Shown in pieces: positions 16,479-24,812 of a stretch of 64,000 nt of DNA. Below the pieces are notes generated by a model, which made no database searches, had not been told where the DNA came from, and saw only the letters and a program-made list of their open reading frames with translations. Positions within the stretch are counted from its first letter, which is position 1. The number at the start of each line of letters is the position of its first letter. The stretch spans positions 1 to 64,000 of the forward strand of contig NZ_BSTT01000003.1 in the NCBI RefSeq assembly GCF_030269685.1, written 5' to 3'. Position numbers and translations under genes: made by a program. The DNA is from Actinomycetospora sp. NBRC 106378. GTDB lineage: Bacteria > Actinomycetota > Actinomycetes > Mycobacteriales > Pseudonocardiaceae.

Positions 16479-16506
16479 TCACGCGCCTCCGGTCACACGC
16501 ATCACG

Positions 16507-17439
16507 TCACGCAGCTCGGACCCGGGCCACGACCACCGAGTTCACGACGTCGGTGAACGGGTGGACCACCGACAGCGTGTCCATGCCGGGCAGGTCGTGC
16601 GGGTCGAGCACCGGGTAGAGCAGGCCACGCAGGGAGTGGGCGCTGCGGGCCAGGACCAGCGTGCCGGGCGTCAGGGTCCGCGCGAGGTGCGAGAGCAGAC
16701 CGAGCTTGGCGTCGGGGTCGAGGCCGGCGAGGGCGGCGAGGTAGACCAGGTCGTAGCCCGCGAGGTCGTGCCGGTCGATCACGTCCCCGACGTCGAACCG
16801 CAGACCCGTGCGCCCCAACCGGTCGGTGAGGGCCGCCCCGAGGGTGACCGCCTCGGGTTCGCGGTCGAGGTTGTCGACCTCGCAGCCGTACCGCTCGGCC
16901 AGCAGCATCGAGGTGAGGGGCAGCGGACCGGAGCCGACGAACAGCACGCGCCCGACCTGCTCCGGGATGAGTCCGGAGACGGCGTGGTGCTCGAGCCGGG
17001 TCAGGTCCACGTAGTTCCGGTGGTAGGGGAAGCGGGCGAGCTCGGCGGCGGGGTCGGGCGCCGCGACGACCCGGCGAGCCCAGTGGCGCTCGAGCTCGAA
17101 CTCCCCGGCCGCGCAGAGCTGCCGCAGGGCGGGGAGGAGGGTCTCGACGGCGGGGTCGGCCAGGACCGCGTCCGCCTCGCGGGCGGCGGTGGGGTCGACG
17201 GCGAGGGCCACCAGGCGGCCGAAGATCTCGTTCGTCCGTGGACCGGGCTTCAGGTCCGGACACGCCGCGAGCGCGTCGTGCAGGGCGCGGACCTGGGTGA
17301 CGACGGCGGCTCGCCCGGACCCGGTGTCGCCGCGACCGCAGGCGTGCACCGCGGGGCGGGACGGGCGACGCTCCTGGTGCTGCTGGGTCGGGTGGGTCGG
17401 GTGGGCCACGGAACGACGGATCGGCGTCGAGCTCGTCAT
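16507..17439 (-). CDS. Nicotianamine synthase family protein (metallophore biosynthesis)
   Basis: This 310-residue protein has the family signatures: FPYHRNYVDLTRLE (137-150) before the SAM domain and VLFVGSGPLPLTSMLLA (165-181), the nicotianamine-synthase form of the SAM-binding loop. Family members transfer the aminobutyrate part of SAM onto an amine acceptor (another SAM-derived unit, or His in staphylopine). They make nicotianamine or opine metallophore precursors that bind Zn, Ni, Co or Cu. ATG 17439 has a strong GGAGG. It is divergent from an ArsR-type metal sensor with an ArsR-like operator between, which implies metal-responsive expression. No opine dehydrogenase or exporter lies nearby, so the final product is open. 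Confidence 0.82.
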   Translation of the reverse strand: MTSSTPIRRSVAHPTHPTQQHQERRPSRPAVHACGRGDTGSGRAAVVTQVRALHDALAACPDLKPGPRTNEIFGRLVALAVDPTAAREADAVLADPAVETLLPALRQLCAAGEFELERHWARRVVAAPDPAAELARFPYHRNYVDLTRLEHHAVSGLIPEQVGRVLFVGSGPLPLTSMLLAERYGCEVDNLDREPEAVTLGAALTDRLGRTGLRFDVGDVIDRHDLAGYDLVYLAALAGLDPDAKLGLLSHLARTLTPGTLVLARSAHSLRGLLYPVLDPHDLPGMDTLSVVHPFTDVVNSVVVARVRAA

Positions 17440-17473
17440 GATCGTTCGACCTCCACGATGGTGCCCGGCGGGA

Positions 17474-17499
17474 ACACGTGCCAACATACGTGCTCGTGT
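17474..17499. promoter_or_regulatory. Candidate ArsR/SmtB 12-2-12 operator
   Basis: ACACGTGCCAAC, a 2-base centre AT, and ACGTGCTCGTGT form an imperfect 12-2-12 inverted repeat (7 of 12 positions symmetric, including the outer ACACG/CGTGT). The site lies between the divergent ArsR and nicotianamine-synthase-like genes. It covers a -10-like TATGTT on the minus strand for the synthase, as expected for repression. Confidence 0.5.
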
Positions 17500-17840
17500 G
17501 CGCACGCAACACCACTGAACCGGTCGACCCGTGGCAGGAGCTGCCCGCGGAGGACCGCGTCCAGGAGGTCGTCGACGGCCTGCGGATGCTGGCCGACCCG
17601 ACGCGCCTGCGGTTGTTGTGGCTGCTCTGCGGCGGCGAGCTCGACGTCTCGACCCTCGCCGAACGGCTCGGTGTCGCCCGCCCCGCCGTCTCGCAGCACC
17701 TGGCGAAGCTCCGCCTCGTGGGGCTCATCACCCAACGCCGCGACGGCCGGCGGGTCCTCTCGCGCGCCCGGGACCACCACGTCGGCGAACTGCTCACCGA
17801 CCTCGTCCACGACGCCGGGCACCGGCTCGCGCAGCGCTGA
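17478..17840 (+). CDS. ArsR/SmtB family metal-responsive repressor
   Basis: A 120-residue winged-helix repressor. The core is LRMLADPTRLRLLWLL, with the recognition helix in LAERLGVARPAVSQHLAKLRLVG (cited in parts). The last helix carries D99, H101, D112 (or H111) and H115, which align with the alpha-5 zinc site of SmtB/CzrA (Asp, His, His, Glu/His) with one substitution. The alpha-3 CxC of arsenic/cadmium sensors is absent, so Zn, Ni or Co is likelier. GTG 17478 gives the longest product, but it sits within the proposed operator; GTG 17490 or 17496 may be the real start. Divergent from and probably repressing the nicotianamine-synthase-like gene. Confidence 0.85.
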   Translation: MPTYVLVCARNTTEPVDPWQELPAEDRVQEVVDGLRMLADPTRLRLLWLLCGGELDVSTLAERLGVARPAVSQHLAKLRLVGLITQRRDGRRVLSRARDHHVGELLTDLVHDAGHRLAQR

Positions 17841-17849
17841 GCGCGGCTC

Positions 17850-18608
17850 TCAGTACTTCGGCCCGACGAACTCGTCCAGTCGCGCGACCGAGGCCCTCCT
17901 AGCCACCGAGATCGCGTTCCACCGCGGACGGCGGTGCTCGATCCCGACCCGGTCGAGCGCCCGGGAGCAGATGTCGAGGATGTCGGTCGACTGGTTGGAG
18001 AACCAGTACCGCGGATAGACGTAGCGCTTCCCGTCGGGTCGGGGACGCGCCCAGTTCAGGGTGCGGCACCCGTCGGAATGGATGAGCCCGCGCAGCAGAC
18101 GTCCGGTGTGCTCGCGCACGACGTCCTCCTGCCACGGGGCCAGGACGATCGGCCGCTCGTGCTTCCGTCCCGGCCCGTGCTGCGGGAACAGACAGGCCCA
18201 GTGGGTCGAGTAGCTCTTGACCTCCCGGCAGCCCGTCCGGACGACCTGGGAGACCGACGAGGTGGGCATCACCGCTCGCATCGCCCGGTCGACCTCGTCC
18301 CGGATCCCCGGCCAGTCGTCGGCGCAGAACACCGACAGCGACGCCACCGCGCGGCGACCGACCGAGATGTGTCCGTCTCCGAGGTACTGGCCGAGCAGGT
18401 AGGCGTACTCGTGCCGGTCGAGGTCGGTCCCGTGGCACCGCGCGCAGCGCTCCCGCCGCGAGTCCTCGGACACGGACTCGTCCCGTCGACCGCGGCACCA
18501 GTGCCACACGGTGGTCGGCGGGAGGCCCAGTCGCCGCGCGATCGCACGAATGGCCAGGCCGTCGTCGAAGAGGGCGAGAGCGGCGTCCACCGCGGCGCGA
18601 TCGTGCAC
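17850..18608 (-). CDS. HTH + LAGLIDADG-like protein next to a tRNA
   Basis: A 252-residue protein with an N-terminal helix-turn-helix (about 10-40; IRAIARRLGLPPTTVWHW) and a C-A-R-C pair (55-58). Two LAGLIDADG-like motifs follow: LLGQYLGDG (71-79) and LLRGLIHSDG (171-180), each ending in an Asp that could bind Mg. The spacing of about 100 residues fits a monomeric two-repeat fold. It resembles free-standing homing-endonuclease-like regulators (compare WhiA, which also joins LAGLIDADG and HTH domains), but it is not WhiA. GTG 18608 is the most compact start; the frame is open to 18716 without good coding character. The gene is divergent from the tRNA at 18731. Confidence 0.7.
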   Translation of the reverse strand: MHDRAAVDAALALFDDGLAIRAIARRLGLPPTTVWHWCRGRRDESVSEDSRRERCARCHGTDLDRHEYAYLLGQYLGDGHISVGRRAVASLSVFCADDWPGIRDEVDRAMRAVMPTSSVSQVVRTGCREVKSYSTHWACLFPQHGPGRKHERPIVLAPWQEDVVREHTGRLLRGLIHSDGCRTLNWARPRPDGKRYVYPRYWFSNQSTDILDICSRALDRVGIEHRRPRWNAISVARRASVARLDEFVGPKY

Positions 18609-18730
18609 GGCGGAATGGTGGCCCGAACCCCTGACAATCAGGTCGAGGATGGGAGCGACCGACCCAGTACCGCATCTCGGACGCGCAGCCGACTGCACTA
18701 GGATCGGGAACTGCACGACCGAGCGGAGTA

Positions 18731-18805
18731 GCCCCCGTAGCCCAATTGGCAGCAGGCAATGGTCTCAAACTCCATACAGTGTGGGTTCGAATCCCACCGG
18801 GGGCA
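18731..18805 (+). tRNA. tRNA-like gene, apparent anticodon CAA (Leu) on a short-variable-loop scaffold
   Basis: The cloverleaf has a perfect 7-bp acceptor stem (GCCCCCG/CGGGGGC) and T8 A9. The D arm is GCC/GGC around a 12-base loop containing GG. The T arm is GTGGG-TTCGAAT-CCCAC. The anticodon arm is ATGGT-CTCAAAC-TCCAT, whose last pair (T-T) is mismatched, giving anticodon CAA at 18766-18768. The variable loop is only 5 bases (ACAGT), unlike normal bacterial tRNA-Leu with a long arm. A73 is followed by a genome-encoded CCA (18806-18808). Decoding identity is therefore uncertain; it may be a specialised or accessory tRNA. Confidence 0.75.
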
Positions 18806-19087
18806 CCATCTCGCCGCGAGTGGCACATGGAGCAGGTCGGCGGGCGGGTCGGGCTGCCTGGTGCAGCTCTCGCCGCGGCGCGCACGGCCACACGCGCGGT
18901 TCCGAGGTCGTCGCCGCGCACTGTGAGAGCGCCCTCATCATGACGCTCGTCGTCGACGGCCGACCGGAACAGCTCGCTAGGCTGCACTGAATCGAGCCCG
19001 CCAGCGACGGGAACGAGGTTCGGCCCGCCCCTCGGGGGAGACGTAGGGCGGTACGAGCGGCAAAGACGCGCACAGGAGGACCCGCCC

Positions 19088-19726
19088 ATGAGCCAGCAGG
19101 CCGCGGACATCGTCGCCGAGGCGGACACCGCCCCCGAGCCGCAGGAGGCGCCCCGCGAGGCGCTCCGGGTCCTGGTCGCGGAGGACGAGGCGCTCATCCG
19201 CATGGACCTCGTCGAGATGCTCCGCGAGGAGGGCTACGACGTCGTCGGCGAGGCCGCCGACGGGGCGCAGGCCGTGGAGATGGCCCGCGAGCTGCGGCCC
19301 GGCCTCGTCATGATGGACATCAAGATGCCGGGCACCGACGGGCTCGAGGCCGCCACCACCATCGCGCAGGAGCGGATCGCCCCCGTCGTGATGCTGACCG
19401 CGTTCAGCCAGCGCGAGCTCGTGGACTCGGCGCGCGACGCGGGCGCGATGGCCTATCTGGTCAAGCCGTTCACCAAGACCGACGTGGTACCGGCGATCGA
19501 GGTGGCGGCCAGCCGGTTCGCCGAGGTCCGCGCGCTCGAGGACGAGGTCGCCGGCCTCACGGAGCGGCTGGAGACCCGCAAGGCGGTCGAGCGGGCGAAG
19601 GGCCTGCTCATGGCCAAGAAGAAGATGACCGAGCCGGACGCCTTCCGCTGGATCCAGCGCACCGCGATGGACCGGCGCACCTCGATGAAGGTCGTTGCGG
19701 ACGCGGTCATCGAGACGTTCGGCTGA
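19088..19726 (+). CDS. pdtaR: ANTAR-domain response regulator (PdtaR-like)
   Basis: This 212-residue regulator has a receiver domain (about residues 23-140) with the acidic pocket AEDEAL, phospho-Asp in VMMDIKMPG and the conserved Lys in VKPFTK. A C-terminal ANTAR RNA-binding domain follows (KAVERAKGLLMAKK; DAFRWIQRTAM). ANTAR proteins bind paired hairpins in nascent RNA and prevent termination. It matches M. tuberculosis Rv1626/PdtaR in layout and lies upstream of polA-rpsA-coaE-uvrB as there. ATG 19088 follows AGGAGGA. The 279 bases between the tRNA and this gene hold only promoter-like sequence. The cognate kinase is not in the window. Confidence 0.9.
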   Translation: MSQQAADIVAEADTAPEPQEAPREALRVLVAEDEALIRMDLVEMLREEGYDVVGEAADGAQAVEMARELRPGLVMMDIKMPGTDGLEAATTIAQERIAPVVMLTAFSQRELVDSARDAGAMAYLVKPFTKTDVVPAIEVAASRFAEVRALEDEVAGLTERLETRKAVERAKGLLMAKKKMTEPDAFRWIQRTAMDRRTSMKVVADAVIETFG

Positions 19727-19862
19727 CCGAGGGGCGCCGGCCCCGAGACGATCACGGTGACGGTGCGTCGATCGGCCGCGTGAGTGACCGACGACGCTGA
19801 CCTGCAGTAACGGACGTACCCGCCCCCGGGGTTCACCTGATCGTGACCTACGGTGTCCGGCC

Positions 19863-21068
19863 ATGAGGCGAACCGCAGCGTTGGTGACGGCCGTGGTCGC
19901 GGCTGCCCTGACCCTCACGGCCTGCGGGGCGGGGGGTTCCTCGCCGGGGGACTGCGGCACCGACCGGGGCACGTTGACCCTCGGTCTGATCGCCCCGCTG
20001 TCCGGCGAGCTCGCGAACGTCGGGGCGGGCATGCGCAACGCGGCCGACCTCGCCGTCCGGCAGGCCAACGAGCGGTGCGCGATCCCCGGTTACCGCCTCG
20101 CGCTCGACGCGCGGGACGACCGCGCCGACCCGGCGACGGGGGCGCAGGCGGCCCGGCAGCTGGTCGCCGACCCGAGCCTCGTCGGGGTCGTCGGCACGTA
20201 CAACTCCTCGACCGCGCAGGCCGTGCAGCCGGTGCTGAGCGACGCGGGCGTCGTGCAGGTGTCGCCGGGCAACACGAACGTCTCGCTGACCCGCGGGGCC
20301 AACCCCGTCACGGCCCCGCTGCGGCAGTACCAGACCTACTTCCGCGTGGTCGCCACCGACGCGGTGCAGGGACCGCTCGCCGCCGACTACCTGGCGGGCA
20401 CGGGACGGACCCGGGTCGCGGTGGTCAGTGACGGCAACACCTACGGCGAGGGCATCGCGGGGGAGTTCGTCAAGCAGTTCCAGACGCGCGGCGGGCAGGT
20501 GGTGCTCCGCCAGACCCTCCCGGCGAGCGCGCCCGCCTCGGCCCGCGACGCCACCGTCGCCGCCGTGCGCGCCGCCCGCCCGCAGGCCGTGTTCTACGGC
20601 GGTGAGTACCCCGCGGGCGGACCGCTCTCCGAGGCCCTGGCGGGTGCCGGCGGACCGGTGATGGGCGGGGACGGCATGGTCAACCCCGCCTACGCCGCGG
20701 CCGGGGGACAGGACGGCGACCTCGGCACCTCCGTGGGGGCGCCGCCGGAGACGATGCCCGGCGCCCAGGCCTTCCTCGCCGCCTACCGGGCGGGCGGGTA
20801 CGCCGAGTCCTACGGCGAGTACGGCGCCTTCAGCTTCGACGCGGCCAACGTCGTGCTCGACGCTGTGGCGGCCGTGGTGAATGGTCGTGGTGGCGGAGAG
20901 TGGTCGACCGATCAACGACCCGCGGTAGACCAGGCGGTCCAGTCCACGGACGCGGACGGAGTCACCGGGCCTCTCTCGTTCGACCGGTTCGGGGACGTCA
21001 GCACCGACGCCGTCGCGGTGTATCGGCTGGTCGGAGGGCGCTGGACCCCGGAGCGTACCCAACCTTAA
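19863..21068 (+). CDS. Branched-chain amino acid-type ABC transporter binding lipoprotein 1
   Basis: A 401-residue periplasmic-binding-protein fold of the LivK type. The signal peptide ends at lipobox LTAC (Cys21), followed by a Gly/Ser-rich linker. The mature protein has IAPLSGELANVG, the mid-domain GVVGTYNSS segment and the second-domain FRVVATDAVQGPLAA. It captures branched-chain amino acids or related small solutes for the permease encoded downstream. A TACGGT box eight bases before ATG 19863 suggests a leaderless start. A second, related binding protein follows directly, which is unusual for a single importer. Confidence 0.85.
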   Translation: MRRTAALVTAVVAAALTLTACGAGGSSPGDCGTDRGTLTLGLIAPLSGELANVGAGMRNAADLAVRQANERCAIPGYRLALDARDDRADPATGAQAARQLVADPSLVGVVGTYNSSTAQAVQPVLSDAGVVQVSPGNTNVSLTRGANPVTAPLRQYQTYFRVVATDAVQGPLAADYLAGTGRTRVAVVSDGNTYGEGIAGEFVKQFQTRGGQVVLRQTLPASAPASARDATVAAVRAARPQAVFYGGEYPAGGPLSEALAGAGGPVMGGDGMVNPAYAAAGGQDGDLGTSVGAPPETMPGAQAFLAAYRAGGYAESYGEYGAFSFDAANVVLDAVAAVVNGRGGGEWSTDQRPAVDQAVQSTDADGVTGPLSFDRFGDVSTDAVAVYRLVGGRWTPERTQP

Positions 21069-21240
21069 GCGCTTGCGCTCACCGGCCCCTCACAACCGGC
21101 GAACCCGACGTTACGGCTCCGATACCAACGGGACGCCTGCTGTTCCTCGCAGAGATTTGGGTCTATGTTTCCCACCCGACCGGCGGAGTTTGGAACTTCA
21201 ACGGTCGCTCTGCGAGCACACCAGCATGGAGGTTGTTTCA

Positions 21241-22446
21241 GTGGTCCGACGTCGGTTCGCCGCCGCGGGCGCCCTGGTCGCGGCAGCGGCTCTGGTGCTC
21301 TCCGGCTGCGCCAACCAGAGCGGGAGCGGTCCGGCGCAGACCAGCGCAGCCCCCGCCCCCGCCCAGCCCAACAACGCCGTCCTGCCCGCCGGTGACGGCC
21401 AGGGCCGGTGCGCGCCCGGCACCTCGATCGCGTACGTCGGCACCCTCGCCGGCCAGAACGCCGCGCTCGGCCAGGCGATCGCCAACGCCACCGAGCTGGC
21501 GGTCAACCAGCACAACCAGGCCAACGCGGGCTGCCAGGTCACCCTGGTCAAGGCCGACTCGGGCGGCACGCCCGACACGGCCGTCGGCCCGACGCAGGCC
21601 GTCATCAACAACCAGGCCGTCCTCGGCATCGTCGGCCTGCCCTTCTCGGGCGAATCGAAGGCCGTCGGTCCGGCGCTCAACGCCGCGGGCCTGGTCAACA
21701 TCACGCCGTCGGCCACCAACCCGGGCCTGACGCAGAACGGCTGGACCAACTTCTTCCGCGGCCTCGGCAACGACGCCGTCCAGGGGCCGGCCGCCGCGAA
21801 GTGGATGCAGGGGAAGTTCAACCCGCAGAAGATCTGCGTCATCAAGGACGACTCCGACTACGGCATCGGCCTCGCCACCGCCGTCTCGCAGGCGCTCGGC
21901 CCGCAGGTCGCGTCCTGCCAGGGCGACGTGAAGACCAACCAGAAGGAGTTCTCCGCGACGGTCGGCCAGATCCAGCAGGCCGCCCCGCAGGCGATCTTCT
22001 ACGCCGGCTACTACACCGAGGCCGCGCCGCTGATCCAGCAGCTGCGTGACGCCGGCGTCCAGACGCCGTTCGTCGCCCCGGACGGCGTCAAGGACGAGCA
22101 GTACGTGGTCAACGCCGCCGGTGCGGCCAACGGCTCGTTCCTGACCTGCCCCTGCGTCCCGCAGGAGGGCTTCACCGCCTTCACGCAGGCCTACCAGCAG
22201 GCCTACAACACCCCGCCGCAGACCTACTCGGCCGAGGCGTACGACGCCGCGACCATCCTGCTGCAGGGCATCGACAAGGGCGCGAACTCGCGTCCGGCGC
22301 TGCTCAACTTCGTCAAGTCCTACAACGGCCAGGGCCTGACGAAGAAGTTCCAGTGGCAGCCCAACGGTGAGCTGACCGACACGCCGGTGTACGTCTACCG
22401 GGTCGACGGCGACAAGATCGTCACGGACTCGCCGATCTCCGGCTGA
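21241..22446 (+). CDS. Branched-chain amino acid-type ABC transporter binding lipoprotein 2
   Basis: A second 401-residue LivK-type lipoprotein with lipobox LSGC (Cys23). Ligand-domain marks include YVGTLAGQNAALGQ, GIVGLPFSGESKA and FFRGLGNDAVQGPAA. GTG 21241 is set by GGAGG at 21228-21232, eight bases upstream; longer starts reach back to 21073 and would bury the signal peptide. The 172-base gap after the first binding protein contains a TATGTT box (21164-21169) that could give this gene its own promoter. It is related to but clearly diverged from copy 1, so the two may differ in ligand. Confidence 0.87.
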   Translation: MVRRRFAAAGALVAAAALVLSGCANQSGSGPAQTSAAPAPAQPNNAVLPAGDGQGRCAPGTSIAYVGTLAGQNAALGQAIANATELAVNQHNQANAGCQVTLVKADSGGTPDTAVGPTQAVINNQAVLGIVGLPFSGESKAVGPALNAAGLVNITPSATNPGLTQNGWTNFFRGLGNDAVQGPAAAKWMQGKFNPQKICVIKDDSDYGIGLATAVSQALGPQVASCQGDVKTNQKEFSATVGQIQQAAPQAIFYAGYYTEAAPLIQQLRDAGVQTPFVAPDGVKDEQYVVNAAGAANGSFLTCPCVPQEGFTAFTQAYQQAYNTPPQTYSAEAYDAATILLQGIDKGANSRPALLNFVKSYNGQGLTKKFQWQPNGELTDTPVYVYRVDGDKIVTDSPISG

Positions 22447-22659
22447 TCACCACCTCGACGGCCGCGTCCGGGCCACCCGCCCGGGCGCGGCCGTCGCACG
22501 TCCGCCCCCGCGGCGTCTGACACGATCGCCGCGTTCCCCCGGCCGGCCCACCCGGACCCGGCCGCCGGCGCCCCCAGGGAGAGCGTCATCCACACCCTCA
22601 CCGCAGTCACGGACCTGGTCACCCAGGGCACCGGGCCGTGGATCAACTTCGACGTCGGG

Positions 22660-23604
22660 TTGTTCCTCGACCGCTTCTGGGCCAACACGATCAACGGGCT
22701 CTCCTACGGGAGCATCTACGCCCTGGTCGCCCTCGGCTACACCCTGGTCTACGGGGTGCTCCAGCTCATCAACTTCGCCCACTCCGAGATCTTCGTGATC
22801 GGGGTGTTCGGCGTGTACTTCACCTTCCTCGCGCTGGGCTTCCAGCCCGGGCAGACCCCGAACGTCCCGCTCGCGGGCATCATCGCCAACCTGGTCCTCG
22901 CGGGCGCCGTCGGCATGATCCTCGCGGGCGTCGCGGCCGTGATCCTCGAACGCGTGGCCTACCGGCCGCTGCGCAAGCGCAACGCGCCGCGCCTCGCGTT
23001 CCTCATCACCGCGATCGGCGCGTCGTTCGTGATCCAGCAGGTCTTCCGGATCACCCGCGGGTCGAACCCCGAGGGCACGATCCGGCTGCTGCCGCCCGAG
23101 CCGGTCTTCCGCATCTTCGGCGCCCCGGTGACGAACCTGCAGATCATCATCATCGTGGCGGCGCTCGCGCTGTTCGTCATCGCCGACACGTTCGTCAACC
23201 GCACCCGCCTCGGCCGCGGCGTCCGCGCCGTGGCCCAGGACCCCGCCACGGCGACCCTCATGGGCGTCAACCGCGAGCGCGTCATCATGATCACGTTCCT
23301 GCTCGGCGGCCTGCTCGCCGGCGCGGCCGCGCTGTTCTACCTGATGACGATCCCGCAGGGCGCGGTCTTCAACGGCGGCTTCCTGCTCGGGATCAAGGCG
23401 TTCGCCGCGGCCGTCCTCGGCGGCATCGGCAACCTGCGCGGCGCCCTGCTCGGCGGGCTGATCCTCGGGATCGCGGAGAACTACGGGCAGTCCCTGTTCG
23501 GCGGCGACTGGCGTGACGTCGTCGCGTTCGTGCTGCTCGTGGGCGTCCTGATGTTCCGGCCGACCGGGATCCTCGGCGAGTCGCTCGGGAAGGCGAGAGT
23601 ATGA
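22660..23604 (+). CDS. livH: LivH-type ABC transporter permease
   Basis: This membrane permease has about eight hydrophobic segments and the family opening NGLSYGSIYALVALGYTLVYG, and ends with GILGESLG. As drawn it is 314 residues from TTG 22660. The coding character extends upstream (WINFDVGL and further) to about 22588, where the best ribosome site, AGGGAG at 22576-22581, precedes an ATC codon with no ATG, GTG or TTG in reach. The true N-terminus is thus uncertain. The stop overlaps livM (ATGA). It forms the membrane channel with LivM. Confidence 0.87.
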   Translation: MFLDRFWANTINGLSYGSIYALVALGYTLVYGVLQLINFAHSEIFVIGVFGVYFTFLALGFQPGQTPNVPLAGIIANLVLAGAVGMILAGVAAVILERVAYRPLRKRNAPRLAFLITAIGASFVIQQVFRITRGSNPEGTIRLLPPEPVFRIFGAPVTNLQIIIIVAALALFVIADTFVNRTRLGRGVRAVAQDPATATLMGVNRERVIMITFLLGGLLAGAAALFYLMTIPQGAVFNGGFLLGIKAFAAAVLGGIGNLRGALLGGLILGIAENYGQSLFGGDWRDVVAFVLLVGVLMFRPTGILGESLGKARV

Positions 23605-24812
23605 CGACGACGGAAGAGCGCCCGGCCCCGGCGACCCCGGCGAAGCCGAGCCGCCGCGGCGAGATCTCGCGCTGGTGGAACGCCCGCACCCGGGCCCAGC
23701 AGTGGGGCCTGCTCGTGCCGGTGGCGGCGATCATCTACCTGCTGCCGGTCCTCAACCCGCCGATCATCACCACGGAGCCGGCGACCTCGTTCCCGATCGC
23801 GCTGTTCAACGCGGCCGTGTTCGCGCTCATCGCGATCGGGCTGAACGTCGTCATCGGGCAGGCCGGCCTGCTCGACCTCGGCTACGTCGGCTTCTTCGCG
23901 ATCGGCGCCTACACCGCGGCGCTGCTCTCGTCGCCGGACTCCGAGCTCGGCGTGCGCTTCCCGTGGCTGGTGATCGTGCCGATCGCCATGGTCGTCACGA
24001 TGATCTCCGGGGTCATCCTGGGGACGCCGACGCTGCGGCTGCGCGGCGACTACCTCGCGATCGTCACGCTGGGCTTCGGCGAGATCGTCCGCCTGCTGGC
24101 CGACAACATCGACCCGCTGCGCGGCAACCGGGGCTTCCAGGACATCGCGCGGCCCGGCGGCACGTACTCCGACGGCACGCCGATCTTCACCCAGAACGAC
24201 GCTCAGGGCTTCTACTGGCTCGCGGTCACCATCGTCATCATCGTCCTGCTGTTCATGGGGAACCTGGAGCGCTCGCGGGTCGGGCGCGCGTGGATCGCCG
24301 TGCGCGAGGACGAGGACGCCGCCGAACTCACGGGCGTCCCGACCTACCGGTTCAAGATCTGGGCCTTCGCGATCGGTGCCGCGGTCGGTGGCCTGTCGGG
24401 CACGCTGTTCGCCGCGCAGGTCGGCTTCGTGAACAACCAGCGCTTCGACGTCACCACCTCGATCCTCTACCTCGCCGCGGTGGTCCTCGGCGGGCAGGGC
24501 AACAAGATCGGTGTCGTGGTCGGGGCGTTCCTGGTGTCCTACATCCCCGACCGGTTCCAGTTCGAGCCCGAGTACCGCTTCCTGGTCTTCGGTCTCGCGC
24601 TGATCATCCTCATGATCTTCCGACCGCAGGGCATCCTCGGCATGCGCCAGCACCTGCTCACCTACGGCCGGCAGGCCTACCAGAAGCTCTTCGGGTCAGG
24701 CACCGGCGTCGCGCCGACGTCGTTGACGCCGTCGAGCAGACCCGCGGGAGAACCCCCGGAGGCCGTTCCCGACGACAGGTCCGGGTCCCGTCCGCAGGGA
24801 GGTGGCGAGTGA
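23601..24812 (+). CDS. livM: LivM-type ABC transporter permease
   Basis: A 403-residue second permease subunit. A hydrophilic N-terminal tail of about 45 residues precedes 8-10 membrane segments, with family marks [26 protein letters not shown] and the EAA-like loop [20 protein letters not shown], which contacts the ATPases (both cited in part). A Pro/Ser-rich C-terminal tail of about 40 residues follows the last helix. The start overlaps livH (ATGA), and the stop overlaps livG (GTGA), so translation is coupled. Confidence 0.92.
   Translation: MTTTEERPAPATPAKPSRRGEISRWWNARTRAQQWGLLVPVAAIIYLLPVLNPPIITTEPATSFPIALFNAAVFALIAIGLNVVIGQAGLLDLGYVGFFAIGAYTAALLSSPDSELGVRFPWLVIVPIAMVVTMISGVILGTPTLRLRGDYLAIVTLGFGEIVRLLADNIDPLRGNRGFQDIARPGGTYSDGTPIFTQNDAQGFYWLAVTIVIIVLLFMGNLERSRVGRAWIAVREDEDAAELTGVPTYRFKIWAFAIGAAVGGLSGTLFAAQVGFVNNQRFDVTTSILYLAAVVLGGQGNKIGVVVGAFLVSYIPDRFQFEPEYRFLVFGLALIILMIFRPQGILGMRQHLLTYGRQAYQKLFGSGTGVAPTSLTPSSRPAGEPPEAVPDDRSGSRPQGGGE

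Noticed and set aside
17850-18608. WhiA
   Set aside because: WhiA is also HTH plus LAGLIDADG, but the order of domains differs (HTH at the C-terminus there) and its usual neighbours are absent.
21069-21240. Terminator between the two binding proteins
   Set aside because: Only a short AGCGC/GCGCT dyad is present, too weak to call a terminator.
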